Part shown: piece after piece, positions 47,120 through 56,924 of the stretch
Layout of the letters: every line of letters starts with the position of its first letter
Numbering within the stretch: position 1 is the stretch's first letter
Source of the DNA: Amaurobius ferox
Lineage: Eukaryota; Arthropoda; Arachnida; Araneae; Amaurobiidae
Assembly: GCA_951213105.1 (NCBI GenBank)
Contig: OX578147.1
Location: forward strand, 126,437,822-126,501,821
Direction: 5' to 3'
Length of the DNA stretch: 64,000 bases
Program-made: the position numbers and the translations under genes
Notes under the pieces: generated by a model
Told to the model about the DNA's origin: nothing
The model's input: the letters and a program-made list of their open reading frames with translations, nothing else
The model's database searches: none

Positions 47120-48018
47120 CACATGGTGTCCCAAAAACATTGACCTCGGCTTTTATTCCTTAAATATTGATCTTAGACATATATAATAAATTAAAGTTGC
47201 GTAGAAAAGATACAGAATTTTATGAAATCGATAAAAATTTTCAGGGGATTAAATATGAAGAAATACAAAATTTAAATTTTTATACGGCCCCCGTACAAAA
47301 ACATTTCCAATTAGTAAAATGTGCCTCATACACTAATAAGGTATGTACAAAATTTGAGCATTTTATTATAAAAAGTACCAGAGATATGAAAAAACAAAAA
47401 TGCTCACTTAAATCACTTTTCGATGCGTCGACATGGGTTCTCGGAGAAGAAAAATCATGTCGGCATATGAGATCGCGTTTCAGGAGTCATACAAAAATTA
47501 CGAAAGAAAACAATGATTATATAAATAAATAATAATTTTGCTATTTATTGGTACAAAAGTATCTACACTGTGTAGAAATAATAACTTTACACAAAGATTA
47601 CAAAGCTTGTTCAAAATGTGTTCCATCCATGCCAAAGATCCATTAAAGATAAGAGGCAGATATTATTTGCCTATGATGCATTTCTGCGTTGCGTCATTTG
47701 CACTCTTGCTGTAAACATTTACATTTTAATGTGTGATTAATCCCTCGCCAACTTTATTTAAACATATCTCTTATGATAAAATGCTGAAATTTTATACATC
47801 ACCTTATATGGGGCACATTTAACTCATTGGAAATGTTTTTGTACGGGGGCCGTATAAAAATTTAAATGTTGTATATCTTAAAATTTAATTCCCTTGAAAT
47901 TTTAAATCGATTTCATAAAATTCTGTACCTTTTTTACGCAACTTTGTAATTTATTATATATGTCTAAAATCAATATTTAAGGAATAAAAGCCGAGGTCAC
48001 TATTTTTGGGACACCCTG
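47120..48018. mobile_element. MITE-like element, CAGGGTGTCCC family, copy 3
   Basis: Left end CACATGGTGTCCCAAAAACA and right end TTTTTGGGACACCCTG, in (TA)n on both sides. Inverted ends are about 250 bp and nearly the same as the element at 4853-5760; the interior is also shared (CTACACTGTGTAGAAATAAT, CCTATGATGCATTTCTGCG). The two copies are therefore mobilised relatives, not chance palindromes. No transposase. Confidence 0.85.
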
Positions 48019-48389
48019 TATATATATATATATTAGTTTTGTTTATGAGTCATACACATTTATTTTACAATGTATAAACGCAGTGACTGAACATTCCCAT
48101 TTTAGGGAACTTGCAATTTTCTTCAATATTCCCTTCCCGTAAAACACAATATATCCCCAGGAATAAACCAGGTATTTTCCATTTTTGCACCACTATATGG
48201 AAGATCCGCTTCGCTCCTTTCCAATGATTCAAACTTCAAACCTATCAACATTCTGTTACAAACCATTTGTTCAATCTTCCTGTAATAACTAAAGAATATA
48301 TCCAGGGGTGCCATCCACCCGGTTTCTTCCGTGTTCAGGAAATTGGTTGTTAATATAAGAATTAATTTAGAAACCGGCTGGAATATACA

Positions 48390-48480
48390 CTCTGTTGCAA
48401 AAATATATATGCACCCATAAAAAGTTGAACTCTACAGCCATGAAAATCGGCATGCGTATGTCGTGTACAGCGTTGTGTAA
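48390..48480. repeat. Tc1-like terminus
   Basis: The sequence ACTCTGTTGCAAAAATATAT followed by GCACCCATAAAAAGTTGAAC resembles the terminal repeat of Tc1-like elements ('GTTGCAAAA...TA.GCACC'), with no matching partner nearby. Probably a solo end. Confidence 0.35.
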
Positions 48481-48540
48481 ATGATCAAACTGCCAATGCC
48501 AATGATGTTATACGGCTCATGCAATGCACATGAGAACGAC

Positions 48541-48676
48541 GCAGGCATTGGCGTCCATGGACGCCAATGCCTGCAAAGGGGGCTCGAACTGTTTAGGATA
48601 GGGTATGTCAAATACCTGTCTTTTTGGAAGGTTCTTCGTTTGGGATGGACGCTGTCCCACTCGTAAGCAAAAGGTT
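48541..48676. mobile_element. Half element beginning with a perfect 34-bp palindrome
   Basis: 48541-48574 is a perfect palindrome with 17-bp arms GCAGGCATTGGCGTCCA. The sequence after it, to about 48676 (TTTAGGATAGGGTATGTCAA, TGTCCCACTCGTAAGCAAAA), is a copy of the right half of the element at 56510-56924. The palindrome looks like a fold-back break of that element. Confidence 0.75.
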
Positions 48677-49628
48677 AAATGTGCAAAATAATGTTATATA
48701 TTAAAAAGAAAAAACCTTTTTTAGTCGATTTTTGCTCATTTCAACGTCCACCGTCCCCTTAATTATGTATATTGATAAATAAATACTATTATTATTGATA
48801 AATAAATGTTTTAAAATGCAATTTTTGATGGGTTTTTTTTTTTTACATCCCTTTATTTTCGAACATTCAACAATGCCACATATTTTCAGGAACCAATTAT
48901 GTGCGAGAGTCGAGGGCCGCCTGTATAGAATCGTATGGGGATTTAAAGAGACAGTCATACAAATTTATTTTGTGCTTAACGTACAGCGTTTCTTTCAGAC
49001 ATACATCTGAAGACGATTATTCGCCCCCCTCCTCCCCCGGAGACATTTTTTGTTAACCTGGTTGCTATTTATGTGACAGCATTTATATATATTTATATTT
49101 AGATATATTTATATTGCAAATAGAAAACTTGCCCCCCCTAAAGTTTTAACCCCCCCCCTCTCCAGTTAAAAAGACCTGAAATAAACACTATTACCGTATT
49201 TGACCATGTTTGATCTTATTGAAATATTTTCAAAATATATTGCAATAGTTTTATAATTTCAGCTTATGAATGTAAAAAATATCGATATTTTTAACTTTAA
49301 AAGTAATCCCCCCCCCCCCACACACACACACTAAAAGAATAAAAATTAATAGAATCGACGCATTTCAAAATAAGTTTAGTCGCAGGCACACATTTGCGCC
49401 AAAGAAATATTGCCTTTAAAATGCCTGACACTTTTATCCGTTTAAAGAGTGGGTGGAAACCATGTAAAAACTGCTTGAGGAATACTTACCTAATTCAAAC
49501 TACCAAATGCTACCCGTATCCTAGCAACGACATATATTCGCAAAGAAGTTAAAAGCCATTTACAACATTCCAAATGCAAAGCATTTATTTGGCTTTCAAT
49601 CTTTTATTTAAAAACTTTCTGAATGCAG
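48677..49628. other. Intergenic or intron sequence with C-homopolymers
   Basis: Holds several runs of C (49024-49040, about 49131-49160, 49309-49319) and a short (CA)n. No coding content is recognised until the exon at 49643. Confidence 0.45.
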
Positions 49629-49642
49629 GATGATTGTCATAA

Positions 49643-49868
49643 ATGACTCCTGACACAGTCGAGAAAATGCTTTTAACACCGACAACTTTCAAGAAAGCGA
49701 AAATCGAGAAGAAAGCCATTGACATGTTTTCGCAAGTGATAGCAAAAACTGCAAGTTTTTATTCAAGAAAAAAGTATTTTACCTGAGAACATTTGCAGTG
49801 AAGCCAACCAGATATATTAAGAAGCTTAGGACTGGGAGCAATTCTTTTGACTTACATGAATTGAAAAG
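49643..49868 (+). CDS. Candidate exon of a channel-like gene, frameshifted
   Basis: From the ATG the frame reads MTPDTVEKMLLTPTTF, KKAKIEKKAIDMFSQVIA and ASFYSRKKYFT, then a stop. A second frame, one base short, continues as YLRTFAVKPTRYIKKLRTG and NSFDLHELK, ending AG before GTAAAA. The switch point coincides with an A6 run at 49768-49773, so a one-base loss there would join them. The end (two bases left) fits the exon at 54482. The Lys-rich pattern resembles the exon at 63494 of the DEG/ENaC-like gene. Could be a pseudogene, an assembly error, or unrelated. Confidence 0.4.
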
Positions 49869-49944
49869 GTAAAACATTTATTTATAATTTGAAATTAACG
49901 AATCTTCATATAAATTGTGCAACCATTAGCAGTGTTTAATTTTT

Positions 49945-51003
49945 ACTTTCTCTACCTACATGCATAGTACAATGTATAGGGAAAGTATTGTGATGGAATC
50001 GAAAATTGGAATTCGAGTTTTAGGAACAAGAGCACGTTTTGAGCATCCTTGAACTCGAATCGAACGTTTCTTAGGTGATATCTGTGTGTGTGCATGTTAG
50101 TGTATATGTACATGAGTCTGCGGATGCGATTTTCCCCGAACAATGAACTGTTAAATAATTTGGTACGATTATTATAATCAATAAGTACTGGAATACAAGC
50201 GAATGTTTGAAAGAATTCAGGACGTTTCAATACCGATAAATAAGCACTTCATATGTTTTTTTTTTATTAGAAAACGAATGATGCAAATTTTAGAACACTA
50301 ACATGAATCGTTCTCGAGATATTGCAAATACAGTAAATACTTTAAACGCAATCGAATGCTAGAAAGATCACCCAATGTTTGAAAAAATCAGGACCTCCAA
50401 TACCGATTAATAAGCATTTCATGCACAATTTTTTTATTTATTTTTATTAGTAAACGAATGATACAAAGTTTAGAACGCTAGCATGAACCATTCCTGAGTA
50501 CAAGTTTTTTAAATATATTCCTAAAAAATTAATGGCACACCTTAATTTTATATATATAAATAGGTTCACTTTCCATAAGCAATATTAAACAACACATTTG
50601 GTGATATCATTCTCCGGGATCTAGCTTATTTCATTCATGAAATGAGATACTTTTTGCAATAGTTTTGAATTTTGACGCCCAATATATCTCCGATATAGTG
50701 ATTCATTTTTTGAGACATTAATTTAGAGTCGATTACATTTTCATGAAAATTTTATTCTTCAACCCAGACCTTCCAACCTACCCGAAGGTGTAAGGTATCA
50801 GTTTGGACGGCCGAGAGATGAGGATTTTGCATGTTAGTATTAATATATCATTCTGCTTAGACTAATAAGTTGCTAAAAGCGCCCGATTTCATTTCACGTG
50901 ATGTTAATTCAATGCCCAAAACATTGTGCAGTGGAATCTTGTAGGTCAATTTTTCGTTGAAGTAAATTCATTGCCTTATGTAGTAAAAGTCATATGCTGC
51001 AGT
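49945..51003. repeat. Dispersed (GT)n-containing repeat, copy 2
   Basis: Shares order and sequence with 43245-44300: GGGAAAGTATTGTGATGGAA, GAATTCGAGTTTTAGGAACA, (GT)n, CGTTCTCGAGATATTGCAAA, TTTGGTGATATCATTCTCCG. It contains a tandem duplication of the CGAATGNTNGAAAG segment (50200 and 50350) and a SINE tail fragment at 50757-50815. It runs directly into the Tc1-like fragment at 51004. Confidence 0.7.
50757..50815 (-). mobile_element. SINE tail hairpin fragment
   Basis: AACCCAGACCTTCCAACCTA followed by GTGTAAGGTATCAGTTTGGA and CGGCCG matches the terminal hairpin of the SINE at 41230 in reverse. Both hairpin arms are present. A clean target duplication was not found. Confidence 0.75.
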
Positions 51004-51634
51004 ATTGGAATTAGACCTCCGTTGATTGGCAAAATATTGCCTTCTCAGATGAGCCACTTTTTCTGCTTCATCAAACGGATGGACGTGGGTGTATAAGGCG
51101 TGAAAAATCGAAGAACAAAAACTCATCAACCATTGCTGGAAATGAACACAGCGTTATGGACTTGGGAATGTTTTTGTGGCATTCTCTGAGCTCACTCATA
51201 CCTGTGGATGGCACTATGAACCGAGTTCGTTATGAATCCATCCTTGAAGATCACGTACACCCAAACGTACTAATTGTCTTCAGTGGGCCGGATGGGATCT
51301 ACCAGCACGACAATGCAACGTGCCACACAGCGAGATCTGTTCGAGAGTGCTTGGAAGAGCACGATCAAGACGTCATTCCTTTGCCCCTTAATCGCCCAGA
51401 CTTAAACCCAATTGAGCATCTGTGGGACCACCTCGATCGGGTTGTTCGCTCTATGTATTCTCCACTACGCACCCTCTAGCAGCTGTTAGATGCACTGGAG
51501 TCAACTTAGCTCCACATACCTGTTAACACCTTCCAGCACCTCATTGAGTCACTCTCAGCTCATCTAGCTGCTATCCGCGCTGCACACGGCGGTTATTGCG
51601 AATATATTAGCTGGTGGTCACAATAAAGTGACTC

Positions 51635-51640
<6 letters not shown>
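51004..51640 (+). pseudogene. Tc1-like transposase pseudogene 2
   Basis: A 5'-truncated DD34E transposase reading VDWQNIAFSDEPLFLLHQTD (first Asp in FSDE), CIRREKSKN, DLGMFLWHSLSS, DGIYQHDNATCHTARSV (second Asp) and RPDLNPIEHLWDHLDR (Glu). A TAG at about 51477-51479 interrupts it; the same frame then continues with QLLDALEST and HLAAIRAAHGGYCEYI. It ends at GTGACTCGACTA next to (TA)n, probably the 3' terminus. The DNA-binding N-terminus is missing where it abuts the dispersed repeat. A different lineage from the pseudogene at 45260-46480. Confidence 0.85.
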
Positions 51641-51686
<46 letters not shown>

Positions 51687-52203
51687 GAACATATATATTT
51701 CTATCTTTACGTGTGTTGTCCAAGTTAGTAGTGTTTATAGATATTATCTATCTCTAATATCAGGAACACACATTTTGCGTTCATTTTGATTAAATACTTA
51801 GACCTGACGAAGAGTTTTTTTCAAAATGAACAATTCATTTATTTAGGCCTAGCGCTTATCCACGTGTATAGCTTTAATGCTTGGATTTCATTTGTTTTTC
51901 AATTATCGATTCCATTCCATTGATATTTGTTGATTATCTTTAGCTTGATGACTAGCAATTTGCATTTTTTTTCTCCATTTGATTGATGATTCTCTATTTA
52001 ATACTTCTTTTTATTATGTACGCATTTTTTAAAGTTGGGATTTTTGAGTTGCAACATCTCTCTATTCTATCATTGGATTTTCAAACTATTATTATTGTTA
52101 TATATATATATATATATAAACATAAAAAATGAAAATCCAATGATAGAATAGAATTTGGAACTCATAATACACTAACTGAATAACTCATAATACAATAACA
52201 ATA

Positions 52204-52244
<41 letters not shown>
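51637..52244. repeat. (TA)n and AT-rich spacer with local inverted repeat
   Basis: (TA)n at about 51637-51690 and 52213-52244. Around another (TA)n at 52101-52119, TCTCTATTCTATCATTGGAT plus TTTCA pairs with GAAAATCCAATGATAGAATA on the other side (about 52059-52150), a hairpin with a (TA)n loop. No gene. Confidence 0.65.
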
Positions 52245-52247
<3 letters not shown>

Positions 52248-54359
52248 TGCAACTTGGATAATTCGAAGCTGAAGGGACCACTAAAAAAATTCGAATTATC
52301 CAAAACTTCGAATTAAAAAAGTTACATCTTTTGACTTTAGTTTCAGGTCCACTAAATGCTTGAAAAGGTTATTCTGTCAATAAGTAAATATTTATTGAGA
52401 AATATCATTGTATGAAGGACTTAAACACTATATGTATGTAAACAAAATAAGATTTACGTAAGCTACATACCTGTACGTATTACATTCAATACAGAAAAGT
52501 ATAGTTTTAGAAACAATTGTGCAATGTCTGATTGTTTTGTAGAGTTCAGTCGTTTAAGGTTAGCAAAATCATCCAGCATGTTTAGTGAACGGAAAACAGC
52601 TTCACTAACGTTTGTTTGTACTTCAATGTACCGACGAAATTCGCCTAGATGAAAAAGCGGCTCCTACGATGTAGGGATTCTTCTTCTTCCTCCTGTATAT
52701 CATTCTCGATATCATACTCCGCTGCACTCGTCTTATTTAACACTTCTGATAAAATGTCTTGATCTGACAGTTCTCCACAAACTTCCACGTTTTCGTCCAA
52801 ATTGGCATATTCTTCGAATGTCACTCCCATATTGTTACCTTATGCGTCCGGTGGGGGACATTTTCTTCTATGAACTCAGCTGGGTCAGTTTTATTGGTAA
52901 ATCCTGCCTTTCGAAAACAATTTGCTATTGTTGTTTCCATTACTTGAGACCATGCATTGTGACAATCGTGCTGCATCAAGGACACTTATTACTGTTTTTT
53001 TTCTTTTTTTGTCCTTGAAAGAATCTGTCAAGAGGTTTCGAACGAAAAGGCTTCTGTAAAAATGCTTGAGATTTTTTACGATGCCCTGGTCCATCGGTTG
53101 CACAACTAAAGTCATATTTGTTGGGGGAAAAGTAACCTTTACATTGTCCATATGTGGAATAGAGTTATGCGCAGTGCAATTGTCAATAAACAAGAGAATT
53201 TTTCAGTTCTTTTGTCGATACGTTTTATCAAGCTTCAGTAGCCAATCTCTAAAAATTGCAGTCATCCAAGATTTTTTATTTGATCTATACTCTACTAGTT
53301 TTGATTCGACATTTTTGAAACACCTTATATTAGTATTTTTGCCTATCTTGAGCAAAGGCATCTTTTTACTGGCATCCATGTTAACCCCAACCAATAAAGT
53401 GACTCGTTCTTTACTGTTCTTCCCCCCCCTGCAAACTGTAGCACATTTGAAAAACAACCCAGTTTCGTCAACGTTGAAAATGTCTTTAGCCGGTGTTCTC
53501 TCAATCATTTGTAAAACACAGTCTTTCCAAACAGTTGCTGCTTCTTGATTCACACTTCCACTTTCATCACACATACGCCTAAAGGAGATTCCATTTCTTT
53601 CCTTAAATCCATCCAACCAACCAGTGCTAGCCTAGAAATCACTTTTCCGAAACCGGCAGAAAATTCTTCCGCTTTTGCTCGAATAAGGGGGCCACTCAGA
53701 GGAATGTTTTTGTCGCGTGCTTGTTTAAACCACTTCAACACTCACTCGTCGACTTCAGGATTGTCCGGTTCTCTAGCTCTTTTGCGATCCTTTCCATTTC
53801 CACGGGTAGCAGCAGCGTTACTCAGAATTTTGTCATTATTTTTCAAAAAAGTAGACAAAGTATTCGGCGCTATCCCGTACTCGTTGGCGATTTGGCATTT
53901 CCTCCTCACACCCTTTTCCACATCGCGAATGACGGCGACCTGTTCAGCAAACGTCAAATTCTTGTATTGAACGCGTGGTTTACTCAAAGACTATCGTGAA
54001 TGCTCAAAAGCGAAACTCTCACAACACTACAGACACACTGACAGTAGGAAGCTCAAATGACGTCTGAAGCCGGTTGAACCAATACCCTCTGTAGGTTGAA
54101 CGTTCGAACCGGTCGAACAGGTAGCGGGGAGGGGGGTTTCAGCTGTCACGTGTCGAACAAGTGGGGGTATTCCGGCATTGATTTCTTAACGATGAAAGGC
54201 CGAAAAGTTGTTATGGTTCGAAAGTTTTTATAAAAAAATTCGAATTAAGGAAGTTGAACTTCGAATTATCCACGATTTTTTAACACTGATTTAATACAAA
54301 GTTCAAGGGACCAAGAGAAATCTTCGAATTAGAGCCGTTAATTTTATCCAAGCCCTGTG
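52245..54359 (-). mobile_element. pogo/Tigger-like DNA transposon, nearly whole
   Basis: A 2115-bp element with inverted ends CAGTGCAACTTGGATAATTC (left) and CACAGGGCTTGGATAAAATT (right, reversed). Both are followed by blocks containing ATTCGAAG and GGTCCC/GGGACC, with TA immediately outside each end, as expected for TA target duplication. The subterminal ATTCGAATTA repeats are typical of this group. It contains one transposase gene on the minus strand, now broken. Confidence 0.88.
52645..53987 (-). pseudogene. pogo/Tigger-like transposase pseudogene
   Basis: Start at 53987: MSKPRVQYKNLTFAEQVAVI, a CENP-B-type helix-turn-helix, then NEYGIAPNTLSTFLKNN; next the second DNA-binding part (LKWFKQARDKNIPLSGPLI); then the DDE core NVDETGLFFK (about 53467), ILLFIDNCTAHNS (about 53180) and VVQPMDQGIVKNLKHFY. 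The C-terminus is acidic (NDIQEEEEESLHRR). Damage: TGA at 53742-53744, a frameshift near 53605, TGA at 53203-53205, and a pair of shifts between about 52910 and 52835 that roughly compensate. All three catalytic acidic residues are still encoded, but no full protein can be made. Confidence 0.88.
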
Positions 54360-54481
54360 TATAGAAAGAGAGAGAGAGAGAGAATGGATTTTTATTGTTT
54401 CTTTTCTATTTGAGTTTAAGCATGGACTTATAATTAAAATAATTTTTCCACTGAGGAGACTTTCAAACCTTTTTTATTTAG

Positions 54482-54558
54482 ACAACGAAAAAAACTAAAA
54501 GAATCACTCCAGATGAAGATGCTCAAGAAATTCCTCAAAAGTGACCTATCAGCTGCAG
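54482..54558 (+). CDS. Candidate exon continuing the 49.6 kb exon
   Basis: Acceptor ttttttatttAG; the exon starts with one base that completes Arg from the exon ending at 49868, then reads QRKKLKESLQMKMLKKFLKS and DLSAA, ending with one base before GTATTT. Open throughout, with both phases consistent. The segment MLKKFLKSDLSAA resembles DVKKFMKPNITT in the exon at 63494, so the two may be related channel exons. No following exon was found. Confidence 0.4.
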
Positions 54559-54585
54559 GTATTTCCCACATACATTGTTTCCTCA

Positions 54586-54790
54586 GCATAATCGAAATTT
54601 TATTTTATTAGATTAATTAACGTAATAAAAATATTCTCATTTACAAACGTTGTAAAGAACCTTGCTGCTCCAACCGGGAATCGAATCCTTAATCTTCGAC
54701 CTGGCCAGCTGACGCCTTGCCGTTGAGCTACTGGGACGATATTACAAGCTCTTATTGTCGAAGTGAATTCTACCATCTAATGTCATATGG
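54586..54790 (-). mobile_element. tRNA-derived SINE family 2, copy 1
   Basis: Minus-strand tRNA-like head CCCAGTAGCTCAACGGCAAG (A box) and GGATTCGATTCCCGG (B box) followed by AGCAAGGTTCTTTACAA. Shares about 150 bp with the copy at 55930-56330. The adjoining 54586-54650 (CATAATCGAAATTTTATTTT..TCATTTACAAACG) recurs at 63384-63445. Not a functional tRNA: the acceptor stem does not close. Confidence 0.7.
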
Positions 54791-55003
54791 CATGCAATTG
54801 ACAATCTGACTGGCAACTGTTGTATTGTGATTTACAATCCCAATGTAAGATTGAAGTTTTAAAAGAGGAAGTAGACCTGAGAAGACGGTCCCTCATGCAG
54901 TGAGGCAATAATTATAACGTTCCCTCTAATGCAGCTGGACCGGACATGGTTTCGAAAAAGAAAGGGGACTTCTCAATTTCAAGAGAGTATCAGGTGCTTG
55001 GAC

Positions 55004-55091
55004 AAACGGAAGGGGTTGTTGTTGTTGAGACCCAGACCGTCCGACCTACCAGAAAGGTGTAAGGTAACTGTATGGAAAACGGAAGGGGTTG
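55004..55091 (-). mobile_element. 58-bp SINE-tail insertion with 15-bp duplication
   Basis: AAACGGAAGGGGTTG occurs exactly at 55004-55018 and 55077-55091. The 58 bases between (TTGTTGTTGAGACCCAGACC, GTCCGACCTACCAGAAAGGT, GTAAGGTAACTGTATGGA) are the reverse complement of the last 58 bases of the SINE at 41230-41514. The insertion is therefore the hairpin tail only. Confidence 0.9.
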
Positions 55092-55680
55092 AACTTCCTG
55101 ACCCGAGAGGTCAATTCATATCACTTGGACCATGGGAAAATTCTCGTGAGAACTTTCAACGCCTTAAAACAGGAGACTTGATATCTTATATTTCAGGGGG
55201 GAGGGGCTTGACCAATAATATAGCCGGAGGGCGTAGCTGTTAATTTACTTGGCCAATTATGGACAAGGGGCGCCTTGTAAAGGGGGAAGAGACAGAGAGC
55301 AACTTTGCACTTGAAAATTTTGAAATCGAGGACTTGAATTGTGGTGGTGCGAACGAACGGTCGCAAGAGCGACGAGTGAAGAGCGAACTCGGCGGAACTG
55401 TGCCACAACGACGAGCCGACAAGTCGGGGGTCCTTCGATAATGACAGAGGTAGGACAATTCTATACATATTTTTACATGATGGCTTTTTTATGACTCTCT
55501 TAACCCTCTACATAAGGTTAGCCTGGGCCATAAGACAATGGCATGTAAGATTAGTGCTATAATGTACCTGGATAGGTTATAACTGAAAATTCATATTTTG
55601 ATGAGAGAATGAAGGGAATTTAAATATCTTAAATAATGCATTGCACTAAGGCTGTTGGTATGTGAATTACAGATGTTAAA
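55092..55680. other. Less AT-rich stretch, no recognised gene
   Basis: From 54950 to 55440 several frames are open on both strands (for example GGANERSQERRVKSELGG on the + strand), but none matches a family I know and they overlap one another. Possibly repeat-derived. Confidence 0.35.
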
Positions 55681-55828
55681 ATGCTAAATGAGGTTTTACC
55701 TTAATAAATATTTTTGTTATTGTTTTAAATGCTAAATGAGGTTCTTATCTTAATAAATATTTCTGTTATTGTTTTAAATGCTAAATGAGGTTCTTATCTT
55801 AATAAATATTTTTGTTATTGTTTTAAAT
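55681..55828. repeat. 49-bp tandem repeat, three copies
   Basis: Three units starting ATGCTAAATGAGGTT with shared CTTAATAAATATTT and TGTTATTGTTTTAA, beginning at 55681, 55729 and 55778. Units differ at one or two positions (TTTTACC versus CTTATCT). Confidence 0.9.
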
Positions 55829-55929
55829 TAAGTCTCTTCATTTTAATTACTTGTATTATGTATTTTTTTACTTACTTCCCTTTACGAGATCGGCCTACTT
55901 AGCGTCCTTACTGGACGTGTGGTGTTCCA

Positions 55930-56330
55930 CATATCAGCAACCTCCTGCTATTTTTATCTCAAGTTAGCCTTCTAATACTATATTTATCCCCCTAGTTAGC
56001 TTCCTACGTGGTCATTATCCTCCCGCTTGTGAAATCGGCGCTCCATACCTCAGAGTCCACTGAATCCGCGCTAGTCGTATTAGGGCCACTTTCAGACCTC
56101 CAACATCTTTGTACTAACCTACAGGGTTGATTCGTTCGGGCGCCATTGTAAAGAACTTTGCTGTCCCCAACCGGGAATCGAACCCCGGATCTTCGAACTG
56201 GCAATCCGACGCTTTACCGTTAAGCACACTCGGACGAATTTGCAAGTTTTTATTGGCTAAATGGATTCTACAACGTGTATTTCCATCTTTATTTCGAACG
56301 CATATTTGTTCCCATTTCAAGTGTCGTTTA
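55930..56330 (-). mobile_element. tRNA-derived SINE family 2, copy 2
   Basis: Minus-strand head with GTCCGAGTGTGCTTAACGGT (A-box region) and a perfect T-arm CCGGGGTTCGATTCCCGG (B box) at about 56165-56182, then GACAGCAAAGTTCTTTACAA and a body running to about 55930. The acceptor stem has mismatches, so this is a SINE rather than a tRNA gene. The sequence beyond the head (TATTTCCATCTTTATTTCGA) also recurs just before the exon at 63490. Confidence 0.75.
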
Positions 56331-56509
56331 CTTATATTAATACTACAGAAAACCCTGATATATATTCTGCATGAATGATATTAGCGTGATAGCAACTACT
56401 TAAAATAATTTTTAAAGAAAATGAAAATGTTCCCTTTTCCCCCAGTATGGGAATTGGAGAGTACGGGCAAAATGGATCAATCTTAATTCATATAATAGTA
56501 CTTACTTAG

Positions 56510-56924
56510 CCTTTTGCTTACGGGTGGGACAGCGTCAATCCCTAACGAAGAACCTCTCAAAAAGACAGGTAAATGGCACTATGTAAATCTAGCCTAATAA
56601 TAATTGTTCACTGTGCACATTGCTTTTCTGCATGGATAATATTAAGACTGGGAAAGATATACATCTAACAATTGCAACAATATACAACATCCTTGGCTTA
56701 TATAAGACAGCCTTTGCTTTGTTTTGACATTTAGGGCATTAACATTTTGCTTACACAACACACGTGGGACAGCATCAATCGTGGGACAGCATCAATCCCA
56801 AACGAAATGGACGCCAATGCCTGCAAAGGGAGATCGAACTGTTTGGGATAGGGTATGTCAAATACCTGTCTTTGTGAGAGGTTCTTCGTCTGGGATTAAC
56901 GCTGTCCCACCCGTAAGAAAAAGG
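56510..56924. mobile_element. MITE with 50-60 bp inverted ends
   Basis: The left end CCTTTTGCTTACGGGTGGGA plus CAGCGTCAATCC is matched in inverse by the right end (TTAACGCTGTCCCACCCGTA plus AGAAAAAGG), continuing through AACGAAGAACCTCTCAAAAA and GACAGGTA. The interior repeats GTGGGACAGCATCAATC twice and contains GGACGCCAATGCCTGC. A half copy is at 48541-48676. No transposase. Confidence 0.8.

Noticed and set aside
53066..53970. Long plus-strand ORFs opposite the pogo/Tigger gene
   Set aside because: They mirror the minus-strand transposase, which has all family motifs.
54929..55468. Overlapping frames on both strands at 54.9-55.5 kb
   Set aside because: Partly SINE-tail sequence; the rest has no recognisable motif and frames on opposite strands overlap, so I do not call a gene.
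56160..56240. A functional tRNA gene on the minus strand
   Set aside because: The T arm is perfect, but the acceptor stem has several mismatches and a second copy shares the same flanking body, so it is a SINE head.
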